Assembly: GCF_004919045.1 (NCBI RefSeq)
Contig: NZ_SWDW01000008.1
Location: forward strand, 62,001-126,000
Length of the DNA: 64,000 nt
Origin: Sinomonas albida
Lineage (GTDB): Bacteria > Actinomycetota > Actinomycetes > Actinomycetales > Micrococcaceae
Direction: 5' to 3'
Of this stretch, positions 17,256 to 23,915 are shown in pieces. A program made the position numbers and the translations under genes. Below the pieces are notes generated by a model. That model saw only the letters and a program-made list of their open reading frames with translations. It ran no database searches and was not told the origin of the DNA. Within the stretch, counting starts at the first letter, position 1. Each line of letters starts with the position of its first letter.

Positions 17256-17286
17256 CCGGAGGCGCCTGTTCTGCGGGCGCCTCCGG
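17256..17286 (+). terminator. Hairpin between fbaA and the DUF3151 gene
   Basis: CCGGAGGCGCC (17256-17266) pairs perfectly with 17276-17286 across a 9-base loop, 11 nt after the fbaA stop. The tail is not T-rich, so it may be a partial terminator or an mRNA-stabilising 3' structure that sets fbaA apart from DUF3151. Confidence 0.6.
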
Positions 17287-17325
17287 AGGTCCCCTCTGAG
17301 GGCCGATCGACAGTGGGGAGCGCCA

Positions 17326-17754
17326 ATGAGCGACGAATTCCGAAGCAACCTCCTCGGGCCCGAGCCCACTCGGCTGCCGGCCGAGACCGAGGTCTACCAG
17401 GGCCTCGCGACCGGTCACTCGGCGCGGGACCTCGTGACGCGGCACCCCGAATCGTCGCTGCTCTGGGCGCTCCTCTCGGAGGAGTCCTGGGCCGCGGGCA
17501 ACACGGTTGAGTCGTACGCGTTCGCCCGGGTGGGCTACCATCGCGGGCTCGACGCGCTGCGTCGCAACGGCTGGCGCGGCGCCGGTCCCGTCCCGTGGGA
17601 GCACGAGCCCAACCAGGGCTTCCTCCGCGCGCTCTACGACTTGGGCCGCGCTGCGTCCGCGATCGGCGAGGACGGCGAGCCCGAGCGGATCGACGCGTTC
17701 CTCGAGGGCTCCGACCCGGCGGCCAAGGCCGCGATCGAGGCGCTGGGCCACTGA
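17326..17754 (+). CDS. DUF3151 family protein
   Basis: A 142-residue soluble protein found next to fba across actinobacteria; its role is not known. The sequence is rich in aromatic-containing helices with a SLLWALLSEESW segment (about residue 45) and FARVGYHRGLDALRRNGWRG (about residue 66), the family core. Start ATG at 17326 follows GGGGAG. It is 81 nt downstream of fbaA and may be co-transcribed past the hairpin. Its stop is followed after 43 nt by the 31-bp repeat array. Confidence 0.85.
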   Translation: MSDEFRSNLLGPEPTRLPAETEVYQGLATGHSARDLVTRHPESSLLWALLSEESWAAGNTVESYAFARVGYHRGLDALRRNGWRGAGPVPWEHEPNQGFLRALYDLGRAASAIGEDGEPERIDAFLEGSDPAAKAAIEALGH

Positions 17755-17797
17755 CCCCGCCCCGCCCCGTCTCGCCCCGCCCCGCCTTGCCCCGTCG

Positions 17798-18066
17798 TTT
17801 CGGGTACGGCTATTCGCGCTGTGGGCGGTTTCGGGTACGGCTAATCGCGCTGTGGGCGGTTTCGGGTACGGCTATTCGCGCTGTGGGCGGTTTCGGGTAC
17901 AGCAAATTCATACGACGACGGCGGGTGCGTCCCTTGTGGAGTTCGCCCCGCCGTCGATATCTGTACCCGAGTTGGTTTGTTGGGTGAGTTTCTGTACCCG
18001 AGTTGGCTTGGTGGGTGAGTTTCTGTACCCGAGTTGGCTTGGTGGGTGAGTATCTGTACCCGAGAC
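17798..18066. repeat. 31-bp facing tandem arrays between convergent genes (family A, 4+4 units)
   Basis: Plus-oriented units start at 17798, 17829, 17860 and 17891 (core TTTCGGGTACRGC, tail TATTCGCGCTGTGGGCGG); minus-oriented units start at 17961, 17992, 18023 and 18054 (CTGTACCCGA plus a different 21-base tail). Both arms have an exact 31-bp period. A GC-rich hairpin (CGACGGCGGG at 17916-17925 with 17947-17956) sits between them. Each arm follows the stop codon of the gene that reads into it (DUF3151 and the maltokinase-cap gene); the last minus unit abuts the stop codon directly. This fills the gene-free stretch 17755-18068. Confidence 0.92.
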
Positions 18067-18068
18067 GG

Positions 18069-18692
18069 CTAGGAGACGCTCGCCAGAGTGGCCTGGCCGC
18101 CTGCCCATTCGGCGACGAGCCGGGCGCCCTCGGGCAGCGGCGCACCGAGGGTCCGCGCGACGCTCAGGCGGGTACCGCCCAGGTCGATCTCTGCAACGGC
18201 CCCGTCTCTGACCGGCCTCGGCAGCGCCACGGACAGGGCGATGGGGGCGAAATCTGGACCGGCAGCCGTCGAATGCACCCGGAGATCCGGCTCGAGCCGC
18301 CCGACTGGGGCCCCGCCGTCGTGCACTTCTAGCTCGGCCTGCGCCTGTCGGCCGGCCGCGGCTCGGGCGAGCGCTGCCACGGCAACGGGGTCGCCGAGCC
18401 CGTCGTAGGCCCAGCGCTCGCCGAGCGCCGAATGCTGCATGGTCCCGATGAGCCAGCTGTCGCCGCCGTCGAGCGGTGCCGCGCGGTAGGTGAGCAGCAG
18501 GTGGAACGTCGTTTCGCCACGCGAGATGAGGAAGCCCTCGATCCCGACCTCTCCGTCGGGATCGTCGAGGCGATAGCTGCCCCTCCGGCTCAGCTCCCCG
18601 CTGCTGCCGGCCGCCCAGGCCTGGCGGTCGAGCCACGGATCGATCAGTTCGAGCTTGCTGGGGACGAGAGTTGCCCGATGGATGATGGCCAC
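18069..18692 (-). CDS. CG0192-like maltokinase N-terminal cap-domain protein
   Basis: A 207-residue protein resembling the N-terminal cap domain of actinobacterial maltokinases found as a stand-alone protein (CG0192 type in Corynebacterium). Visible features: MAIIHRATLVPSKLELIDPWL at the start, GEVGIEGFLI, then TTFHLLLTYRAAPL and DSWLIGTMQHSALGERWAYDG (about residues 80-100). No kinase domain follows. The GTG at 18692 comes 6 nt after TAGGAT (minus strand), so a leaderless transcript is likely. Role unknown, probably linked to trehalose/glycogen metabolism by family association. Confidence 0.72.
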   Translation of the reverse strand: MAIIHRATLVPSKLELIDPWLDRQAWAAGSSGELSRRGSYRLDDPDGEVGIEGFLISRGETTFHLLLTYRAAPLDGGDSWLIGTMQHSALGERWAYDGLGDPVAVAALARAAAGRQAQAELEVHDGGAPVGRLEPDLRVHSTAAGPDFAPIALSVALPRPVRDGAVAEIDLGGTRLSVARTLGAPLPEGARLVAEWAGGQATLASVS

Positions 18693-18728
18693 GCGCTCAT
18701 CCTACGGCCGGCGGTCCGGGGATCTCTG

Positions 18729-19448
18729 CTAGTCGAGATTGAGGGCCGTGCGGACCTCCTGGAGCACCTCGCGCATCGCCCCCTCGGCGGCGCCGGGGTT
18801 CCCGTGCGCGATCGCCTCCGCCGCGCGCGCGTGGGCGTCGAGCGCCTCGTCGCGCGGGTGGAACGGCATGCGGCCCTGGCGTGTGCGGCCGGTCAGCGCC
18901 TCGGCGATCATGCCGTCGAGCGCGGCGAACATTTCGTTGCCGCTGCTGCGAACGATCAGCCGATGGAACGCGATGTCCGTCGCAAGGAACGACTCGAGGT
19001 CGCCGGCCTCGCCGAACGCCCGGAGCTCGGCGGCGAGCCCAGCGAGCTCCGCGCGCTGGCCGGAAGTGGCGCGGCGGGCGGCGCCCGCCGCGGCGAGAGG
19101 CTCGACGGCGATGCGCAGCTCGGTGAGCGAGGAGTACTGATCGTCCCGGCGGGGCGAGGCGAGCCGCCAGCGCACGAGCTGCGGGTCGTAGACGTTCCAG
19201 CGCGACGGGTCCTGGACCACGATCCCGATCCGGCGCCGGGATTGCACGAGGTTCATGGTCTCGAGCACGCGCATCGTGTCCCGCGCGACCGTGCGCGAGA
19301 CACCGAATTCGCGTTGGAGCTCGTCGAGCGTGAGGCGGCGGCCCGGCTCGAGCTGTCCCGAGGTGATCGCCTCGCCCAAGGCGTCGAGCATGCGGCGGTG
19401 CAGGCCGCCGTCGCCCGTCTCTGGCTCCTGCATCCGTGCTTTCGCCAT
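18729..19448 (-). CDS. GntR/FadR-family regulator (FCD domain), probable gluconate regulator
   Basis: About 239 residues: winged helix (LDELQREFGVSRTVARDTMR, about residues 38-57) and an all-helical FCD ligand domain with the metal-binding pattern around DIAFHRLIV and a distal DAHARAAEAI. It is divergent from gluconokinase (154 bp between starts), so it most likely represses gntK and responds to gluconate or its phosphate. ATG at 19448 has GGAAGG upstream and is preferred over GTG at 19490. It is clearly a paralogue of the regulator at 59182-59922 (shared WN-YDPQ-RWRLAS block). Confidence 0.88.
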   Translation of the reverse strand: MAKARMQEPETGDGGLHRRMLDALGEAITSGQLEPGRRLTLDELQREFGVSRTVARDTMRVLETMNLVQSRRRIGIVVQDPSRWNVYDPQLVRWRLASPRRDDQYSSLTELRIAVEPLAAAGAARRATSGQRAELAGLAAELRAFGEAGDLESFLATDIAFHRLIVRSSGNEMFAALDGMIAEALTGRTRQGRMPFHPRDEALDAHARAAEAIAHGNPGAAEGAMREVLQEVRTALNLD

Positions 19449-19496
19449 GCGCAGCCCGCCTTCCGCGTGCTCTGGGTCGCGGGGAGTCACGCGCCA

Positions 19497-19533
19497 GTAA
19501 AAGTATTACCTATGTCACTCAAAAGTGTTATCT
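19497..19533. promoter_or_regulatory. Probable GntR operator region between the regulator and gntK
   Basis: AAAAGTATTACCT (19499-19511) and AAAAGTGTTATCT (19521-19533) are direct repeats 22 bp apart in a locally AT-rich patch; the first overlaps the dyad GTAA-N5-TTAC (19497-19509). The place and shape suit a dimeric regulator controlling both divergent genes. Confidence 0.5.
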
Positions 19534-19601
19534 TTGAAATGCGGCGAGTCCCGCTGCACGCGCTTCTACGGAAGCCAATGATGTCTTCTGCGGAGGTAGC
19601 C

Positions 19602-20126
19602 ATGGAATCCTTGCACGTTGTGGTGATGGGTGTTGCCGGTGCCGGCAAGACCACCGTGGCCTCCGCGCTCGCCGACAGGCTCGGCTGGATTCTCGCCGAG
19701 GCGGACGAGTTCCACCCGCAGGCGAACATCGACAAGATGGTGAGCGGCGTGCCGCTCACCGACGACGACCGCTGGCCGTGGCTCCGCAGCATCCGCGACT
19801 GGATGTCCACGCAGACGCGCGCCGGGCAGAGCACGGTGCTGACGTGCTCCGCGCTCAAGCGCAGCTACCGGCGCCTCCTCGCCCAGGCCGAGGGACGCGT
19901 GATCTTCGCGCACCTCGACGGCTCGCCCGAGCTCCTCGCCGAGCGCATGTCGTCGCGCTCCGGGCACTTCATGCCCACCGGTCTCCTCCCGAGCCAGCTC
20001 GCGACCCTCGAGGCGCTGACGGCCGACGAATACGCCGCGGGCAGCCTCAGGCTCGACATCGCCGAGAGCCCCGAGAGCCTCGTCACCGCGATCACGGCGT
20101 CGCTGCACCTCCCGACCGCCCCCTGA
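19602..20126 (+). CDS. gntK: Gluconokinase
   Basis: Phosphorylates D-gluconate to 6-phosphogluconate for the pentose phosphate or Entner-Doudoroff route. The 174-residue protein is of normal GntK length with P-loop GVAGAGKTT (about residues 10-18), EADEFHPQANIDKMVSGVPL (substrate region, about 32-51), TDDDRWPWL and CSALKRSYR. CGGAGG sits 6-7 nt before ATG 19602, fixing the start inside a much longer open frame. A 22-bp repeat array starts 7 nt after its stop codon. Confidence 0.95.
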   Translation: MESLHVVVMGVAGAGKTTVASALADRLGWILAEADEFHPQANIDKMVSGVPLTDDDRWPWLRSIRDWMSTQTRAGQSTVLTCSALKRSYRRLLAQAEGRVIFAHLDGSPELLAERMSSRSGHFMPTGLLPSQLATLEALTADEYAAGSLRLDIAESPESLVTAITASLHLPTAP

Positions 20127-20133
20127 CCAACCG

Positions 20134-20240
20134 TTGCGGGGTCCCTGCCAAGTTGTTGTGGGGTCCCTGCCGGTTCGTTGCGGGTCTTTGTCCTGACAGC
20201 GACCCCGCAACGCGTGGGACGGGACCCCGCAACGCGTGGG
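20134..20240. repeat. 22-bp facing tandem arrays between convergent genes (family B, 3+2 units)
   Basis: Plus-oriented cores TTGYGGGGTCCC start at 20134, 20156 and 20178; minus-oriented GACCCCGCAA starts at 20201 and 20223. The period is exactly 22 bp in both arms. The first unit begins 7 nt after the gntK stop and the last ends about 5 nt from the stop of the ferredoxin reductase gene. The core is the same as at 3364-3695, about 16.5 kb away, but the tails differ. Confidence 0.9.
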
Positions 20241-20245
20241 TGGGG

Positions 20246-21490
20246 TTAGCGGGCGAGCTTCCTCGGATCCACGGCCGGGTCGGCGAGGGCGTCCGGGTCC
20301 GGCGTCAGGCCGCGGTCGATCATGCGGCGCGCGGCCCGCACCATGAGCGGAAGGTCGACGGCGGCGCAACCCAGGAGGTGCCCGTCGGCCGCGAGCAGGA
20401 ACGCGGCCTGGGGGACGCCGCCGACGGCGCGCAGAACCGTCCGGGAGCCGGGCGCCTGCCGCGGGTCGAGTGTCCCGACGGCTTCGACGTGCACGCCGTG
20501 CCGATCCGACCACAGCCACGGCGCACCGAACGCGGGCGCCGGCTCACCCAGAAGTCCGGCCGCGGCAGCCTGCCCCGAGCGGACCGCGGCCTCCCAGTGC
20601 TCGGCCCGGCGCAGCAGCGTTCCGTCCGCGACGCGGAGGCGCGAGGCGTCGCCCGCCGCGAACACGGCGGGGTTCGAGGTGGCGCCAGACGGATCCACGA
20701 TCACGCCGTCGTCGACCGCGATCCCGGCCGCCGCGGCAAGCCCCGTCTCCGGCACGATCCCGATCCCGGCGACCACTGAGTCCGCAACCACCGAGGAACC
20801 GTCGGCGAGGCGGACGAGGTGGGCGGCGCCGTCGTTCGCGTTTCCGGCGGCGATCTCGACGGGGAGCGAGACGACCGCGCGCACGCCGCGCTCGCCGTGC
20901 ATCGCGTGAAGCCGGCGGGCTATCGCCTCGCCGACGGCGGGCGCGAGCGGGAGTTCGACTGGGTCGATGAGCGTCACCTCGGCTCCGAGGCCGACTGCGG
21001 CCGAGGCGACCTCTGCGCCGATGAGCCCCGCGCCGACGATCGCGACCCGCGCCCCCGGCACGAGCACCTGGCGCAGCGCGTCCGAGTCCGCGCGGCTGCG
21101 AAGGGTGAGCGCCGCCTCGCCGCCCGGGATGCGCAGGCTCCGTGGGGCGCCGCCGACGGCGAGGAGGACGCGGTCGGCGGCGAGGAGGCGGCCGCCGTCG
21201 AGCTCGACCCCGCCCTCGGCGGGTCGAAGGGCGACCGCCCGCTCGGGCAGGACCTCGACGCCGCGTTCGGCGTACCAGGCCTCGGGCGCGAGGCGGATCT
21301 TGTCGGCGTCCTCGGTGCCGAGGAGGTAGCCCTTGCTGAGGGGTGGCCGGTCGTAGGGGAGGCCTTCCGGCGAGAGCACGGTGAGGGCGCCCTCGTAGCC
21401 TCGGGCCCGCAGCTCGTTCACCGCGCTGAAGCCCGCGACGCCGCCGCCCACCACGAGAATGCGGCGGGGCGGCTCGGGGACTGAGTTCAT
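20246..21490 (-). CDS. NAD(P)H-dependent FAD ferredoxin reductase
   Basis: A 414-residue pyridine-nucleotide-disulfide-oxidoreductase-fold flavoprotein of the ferredoxin/rubredoxin reductase class. It has the FAD motif ILVVGGGVAGFSAVNEL (about residue 12), YDRPPLSKGYL typical of ring-hydroxylating-dioxygenase reductases, the NAD(P)H motif VAIVGAGLIGAEVASAAVGLG (about residue 150), and ATG-like VFAAGDASRL binding FAD. It lies 17 nt downstream of a Rieske ferredoxin, so the two probably form a short electron-transfer chain NAD(P)H to FAD to [2Fe-2S]. No terminal oxygenase gene is adjacent. Confidence 0.9.
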   Translation of the reverse strand: MNSVPEPPRRILVVGGGVAGFSAVNELRARGYEGALTVLSPEGLPYDRPPLSKGYLLGTEDADKIRLAPEAWYAERGVEVLPERAVALRPAEGGVELDGGRLLAADRVLLAVGGAPRSLRIPGGEAALTLRSRADSDALRQVLVPGARVAIVGAGLIGAEVASAAVGLGAEVTLIDPVELPLAPAVGEAIARRLHAMHGERGVRAVVSLPVEIAAGNANDGAAHLVRLADGSSVVADSVVAGIGIVPETGLAAAAGIAVDDGVIVDPSGATSNPAVFAAGDASRLRVADGTLLRRAEHWEAAVRSGQAAAAGLLGEPAPAFGAPWLWSDRHGVHVEAVGTLDPRQAPGSRTVLRAVGGVPQAAFLLAADGHLLGCAAVDLPLMVRAARRMIDRGLTPDPDALADPAVDPRKLAR

Positions 21491-21507
21491 GGGCGCTGGT
21501 CGGTGGG

Positions 21508-21867
21508 CTATTCGCCGGCGCGGACGGCCTCGTCGGCGTCGACGCCCGGGTAGAGCATGACGCGCCCGCCCGCGACCTCGACCTTGTGCGTGCGCGCGTC
21601 CTGGGTGGCCGGGAGGCACAGGACCTTTCCGGAGCGGAGGCTGAAGCTCGAGGAATGCAGCGGGCACTCGACCGTCTCGCCCTCGATCCAGCCCTCGGCG
21701 AGCGAGGCCTCCTCGTGGGTGCACGTGTCGTCGAGCGCATAGAAGCAGCCGGACTCGGCGTGGAAGACCGCGATCGGTTCGTCGAAGCCCGACTCCTCGG
21801 GCTCGACGACGCGCGCCGTGCCCTCCTCGATCTCGTCAGGGCTGCCGACGTCGATTGCCTCGCTCAT
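21508..21867 (-). CDS. Rieske-type [2Fe-2S] ferredoxin
   Basis: A 119-residue single-domain Rieske protein. The cluster ligands are visible as CTHEEASLAEGW (Cys-X-His) and CPLHSSSF (Cys-X2-His), 17 residues apart (about residues 52-78). It would pass electrons from the downstream FAD reductase to an oxygenase. The ATG at 21867 is 7 nt after TAGAGT on the minus strand, pointing to a leaderless transcript and ruling out the longer reading that starts at 21894. Confidence 0.92.
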   Translation of the reverse strand: MSEAIDVGSPDEIEEGTARVVEPEESGFDEPIAVFHAESGCFYALDDTCTHEEASLAEGWIEGETVECPLHSSSFSLRSGKVLCLPATQDARTHKVEVAGGRVMLYPGVDADEAVRAGE

Positions 21868-21909
21868 GATGTCCACTCTAGTAGCGAGGGACATCGAGCA
21901 GTGGACGGG

Positions 21910-22194
21910 CTATTCGGGCCAGGTTCGCTTCGGATTCGCGAGGATGCGGTCGAGCTCGAGCCCGGCCTCGTCGGCACCGGCGTCGGAGAGGCGCTGGAGC
22001 TCGAGCAGGTCATGTGCCGCGACGGCCCGGCGGGTCAGGAGGCGGCCCGCGTGGATGCTGCCTTCGTCCAGCAACTCGTGGAGCTCGTCCGTGTCGTTGC
22101 GGGCGTCGGCCAGGTCCGCGAGCCGGTCCAGCGCAAGTTCGTTGCCTTCGTCGGCAAGCGCGCGCAGAGTCTCGCGGTCAGCAGATTCGGTCAT
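21910..22194 (-). CDS. Small acidic helical protein of unknown function
   Basis: A 94-residue, Leu/Ala/Glu/Asp-rich protein predicted wholly helical, with a loose internal repetition (EGNELALDRLADLADARND, then DELHELLDEGSIHAGRLLTR) reminiscent of Sel1 or short TPR-like units. No catalytic motif. It is transcribed towards the Rieske gene with 42 nt between, so it may be its operon partner. Coding is supported by the codon pattern and by the absence of a better frame; function unknown. Confidence 0.6.
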   Translation of the reverse strand: MTESADRETLRALADEGNELALDRLADLADARNDTDELHELLDEGSIHAGRLLTRRAVAAHDLLELQRLSDAGADEAGLELDRILANPKRTWPE

Positions 22195-22300
22195 GGGACC
22201 ATGGTGCGCTCTCCGGCGCAGCCGCTCAACAGTCCCTGATCGCTCACCCGGTGCCGGCCCGCGCGCCGCGGGAGAGAGCCGGGTGCGGCGCTCACCGCAG

Positions 22301-22407
22301 CGGACGACGACGGCGACCCCCTCCTCCGCGGCGCGTCCCGTCCTGACCCACTTTTGGCGCGCCCGCTGCCGCGACCCGCGGGATGGCGGGAGCGCCGTCG
22401 TCGTCCG
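22301..22407 (-). terminator. Long-range inverted repeat with GACGACGGCG arms
   Basis: CGGACGACGACGGCG (22301-22315) and its exact 15-base reverse complement (22393-22407) are 77 nt apart. The arms are the same sequence as the terminator stem at 16004. The wide spacing suggests a terminator split by an insertion or a large 3' hairpin for the LacI gene at 22561. The gene-free region 22195-22560 holds only this and the repeat array at 22453. Confidence 0.55.
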
Positions 22408-22452
22408 TTGTCCCAAGCAGCCAAAAGAAGGTCGCGATGGCGCAGCTTTTAT

Positions 22453-22560
22453 CTGTACCCGAGACGGCCGCGGGCGTGAGTATCTGTACCCGAGACGGCC
22501 GCTGGCGTGAGTATCTGTACCCGAGACGGCCGCTGGCGTGAGTATCTGTACCCGAGACGG
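22453..22560 (-). repeat. 31-bp tandem array behind the LacI gene (family A, 4 units)
   Basis: CTGTACCCGAGACGG cores start at 22453, 22484, 22515 and 22546 (31-bp period) with tails like CCGCTGGCGTGAGTAT. On the minus strand the array begins immediately after the LacI stop codon (TAA at 22561-22563) as CCGTCTCGGGTACAG. Only one orientation is present here, where the neighbouring gene is not convergent. Confidence 0.92.
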
Positions 22561-23592
22561 TTAGGCGGGCGGGGCCGTCGACTCGCGGACCACCAGCTGG
22601 GTCGCGAGCTCGACGCGGTGCGAGTCGAGCTGCTCGCCCCTCGCCTGGCGCAGGAGCGTTCGCAGGGCGCTCCGGCCCATGTCGTGAAGCGGCTGGGTCA
22701 CAGAGGTGAGCGAGGGCACGGAATCCTCGGCCTGGGCCGTGCCGTCGAATCCCACGAGGCTCAGCTCCTCGGGGACGTGGAGGCCCCGCCGCCGCGCCTC
22801 GCGGAGCACGCCGACAGCGATCGAATCGCTCCCGGCGAAGATCGCCGTGGGTGGCTTGCTGAGGGCGAGCAGCCGCGTGAGGCCCTCGATGCCGTGCTCG
22901 ACGCGGAATCTCCCGTGCCAGATCAGCTCCGGGTCGACCTCGATGCCGGCCGACATGAGCGCGGACAGGTAGCCGTGGAGTCTCGCCTGGTTGCAGTCGG
23001 CGGCTTCGGGGCCGCCGAGGTAGGCGATGCGCCGGTGGCCGAGGCCGAGCAGGTGCTCCGCCGCGGCCCGACCGCCGGCCCAGTTGGTGGCGCCGACGCT
23101 CACCACGTCCTTGGGCGGTGGGTTGAGCGGGTCGATGACCACGACCGGGATGCGCCGCCGCCGGAACGCCGCGAGGTGGGAATCCGTGAACGCTGACGTC
23201 ACGAAGATGATGCCGGCGCGCCCTTCGTCGACGAGGCGCTGGGACCGCTGGCCCAAGCTGGGGCCGCCTGGGTGCTCGCTGCCCGTCACGCTCAGCATCA
23301 CCTCGACCCCGATCGAGGCGGCGTGCGTGAGGATGCCGTCGAGCACGGTCGCGGAATAGTTCGAGGTGATGCCGTCGAACGCGACCTCGACGACGGGCGG
23401 CCGCCCCGTGCTCCTCCGTTGGCCCGGCGACTGGTACCCGGCTTCCTCGAGCGCGGCGAGGACCTTCGCGCGAGTGTCCGCGGAGACGTCCTGCCGTCCG
23501 TTGACCACCTTCGAGACCGTCGGGGTGGAGACGCCCGTGAGGCGCGCGATGGCGGCGAGCGTCGGCTTGCCGTCGGACGAGGTGAGGGTCAT
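22561..23592 (-). CDS. LacI-family transcriptional regulator
   Basis: 343 residues: helix-turn-helix LAAIARLTGVSTPTVSKVVNG (about residues 11-31), hinge, and a sugar-binding-protein-like effector domain. It is divergent from the Gfo/Idh-isomerase-ThuA cluster, whose control region carries a palindrome matching one in front of this gene (CGAAA-N2/3-TTTCG at 23608-23620 and 23848-23859). It therefore probably represses both itself and the cluster, with a sugar as inducer. Start ATG at 23592. Confidence 0.92.
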   Translation of the reverse strand: MTLTSSDGKPTLAAIARLTGVSTPTVSKVVNGRQDVSADTRAKVLAALEEAGYQSPGQRRSTGRPPVVEVAFDGITSNYSATVLDGILTHAASIGVEVMLSVTGSEHPGGPSLGQRSQRLVDEGRAGIIFVTSAFTDSHLAAFRRRRIPVVVIDPLNPPPKDVVSVGATNWAGGRAAAEHLLGLGHRRIAYLGGPEAADCNQARLHGYLSALMSAGIEVDPELIWHGRFRVEHGIEGLTRLLALSKPPTAIFAGSDSIAVGVLREARRRGLHVPEELSLVGFDGTAQAEDSVPSLTSVTQPLHDMGRSALRTLLRQARGEQLDSHRVELATQLVVRESTAPPA

Positions 23593-23607
23593 CGGGATCC
23601 TGAGTTT

Positions 23608-23620
23608 CGAAAGGTTTTCG
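23608..23620. promoter_or_regulatory. Operator-like palindrome before the LacI gene
   Basis: CGAAAGGTTTTCG, 16 bp upstream of the LacI start, has the same half sites as the palindrome at 23848-23859 and fits an autoregulatory site in the leader. Confidence 0.55.
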
Positions 23621-23794
23621 CTAAGGCTAGTGTCTGGTCGGCGCTGCGGCGAGTCAAGACGGACGACGGCGGGGCGGCACCGCTGCGGTTGGCTCGCCGA
23701 GGGCCTTTCTGGCTTGGGCTCAACGGCGCCTGACAGGATCCTGTGGCCGACCCGAACCTTTCGTCCACAATCTGAACTTTATCGCCTCAACCCC

Positions 23795-23859
23795 TTGACC
23801 GTGATTCGAGTCACGTCCTAACGTTGCTGTTCAGCCCGACTGTTCAACGAAATATTTCG
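23795..23859 (+). promoter_or_regulatory. Promoter and operators of the Gfo/Idh-isomerase-ThuA cluster
   Basis: TTGACC (23795-23800) and TAACGT (23819-23824) with 18 bp between form a plausible housekeeping promoter. Its spacer contains the dyad CGTGA-N6-TCACG (23800-23815), of the CRP/GlxR class. Downstream at 23848-23859 is the perfect 12-bp palindrome CGAAATATTTCG, well placed for repression by the divergent LacI protein. The rest of the gene-free stretch 23593-23915 shows only a lone GACGACGGCG arm near 23655. Confidence 0.6.
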
Positions 23860-23915
23860 ACAAGCGGAGCGATCCAAAGGCGGACCCCTGCAAGTGATTC
23901 GAAAGGACCCCAGGC

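Noticed and set aside
17798-18066. CRISPR-like interpretation of the 31-bp and 22-bp arrays
   Set aside because: Tails are nearly identical within an array rather than unique spacers, cores are only 12-15 bp, arrays come in facing pairs behind genes, and no cas gene is present.
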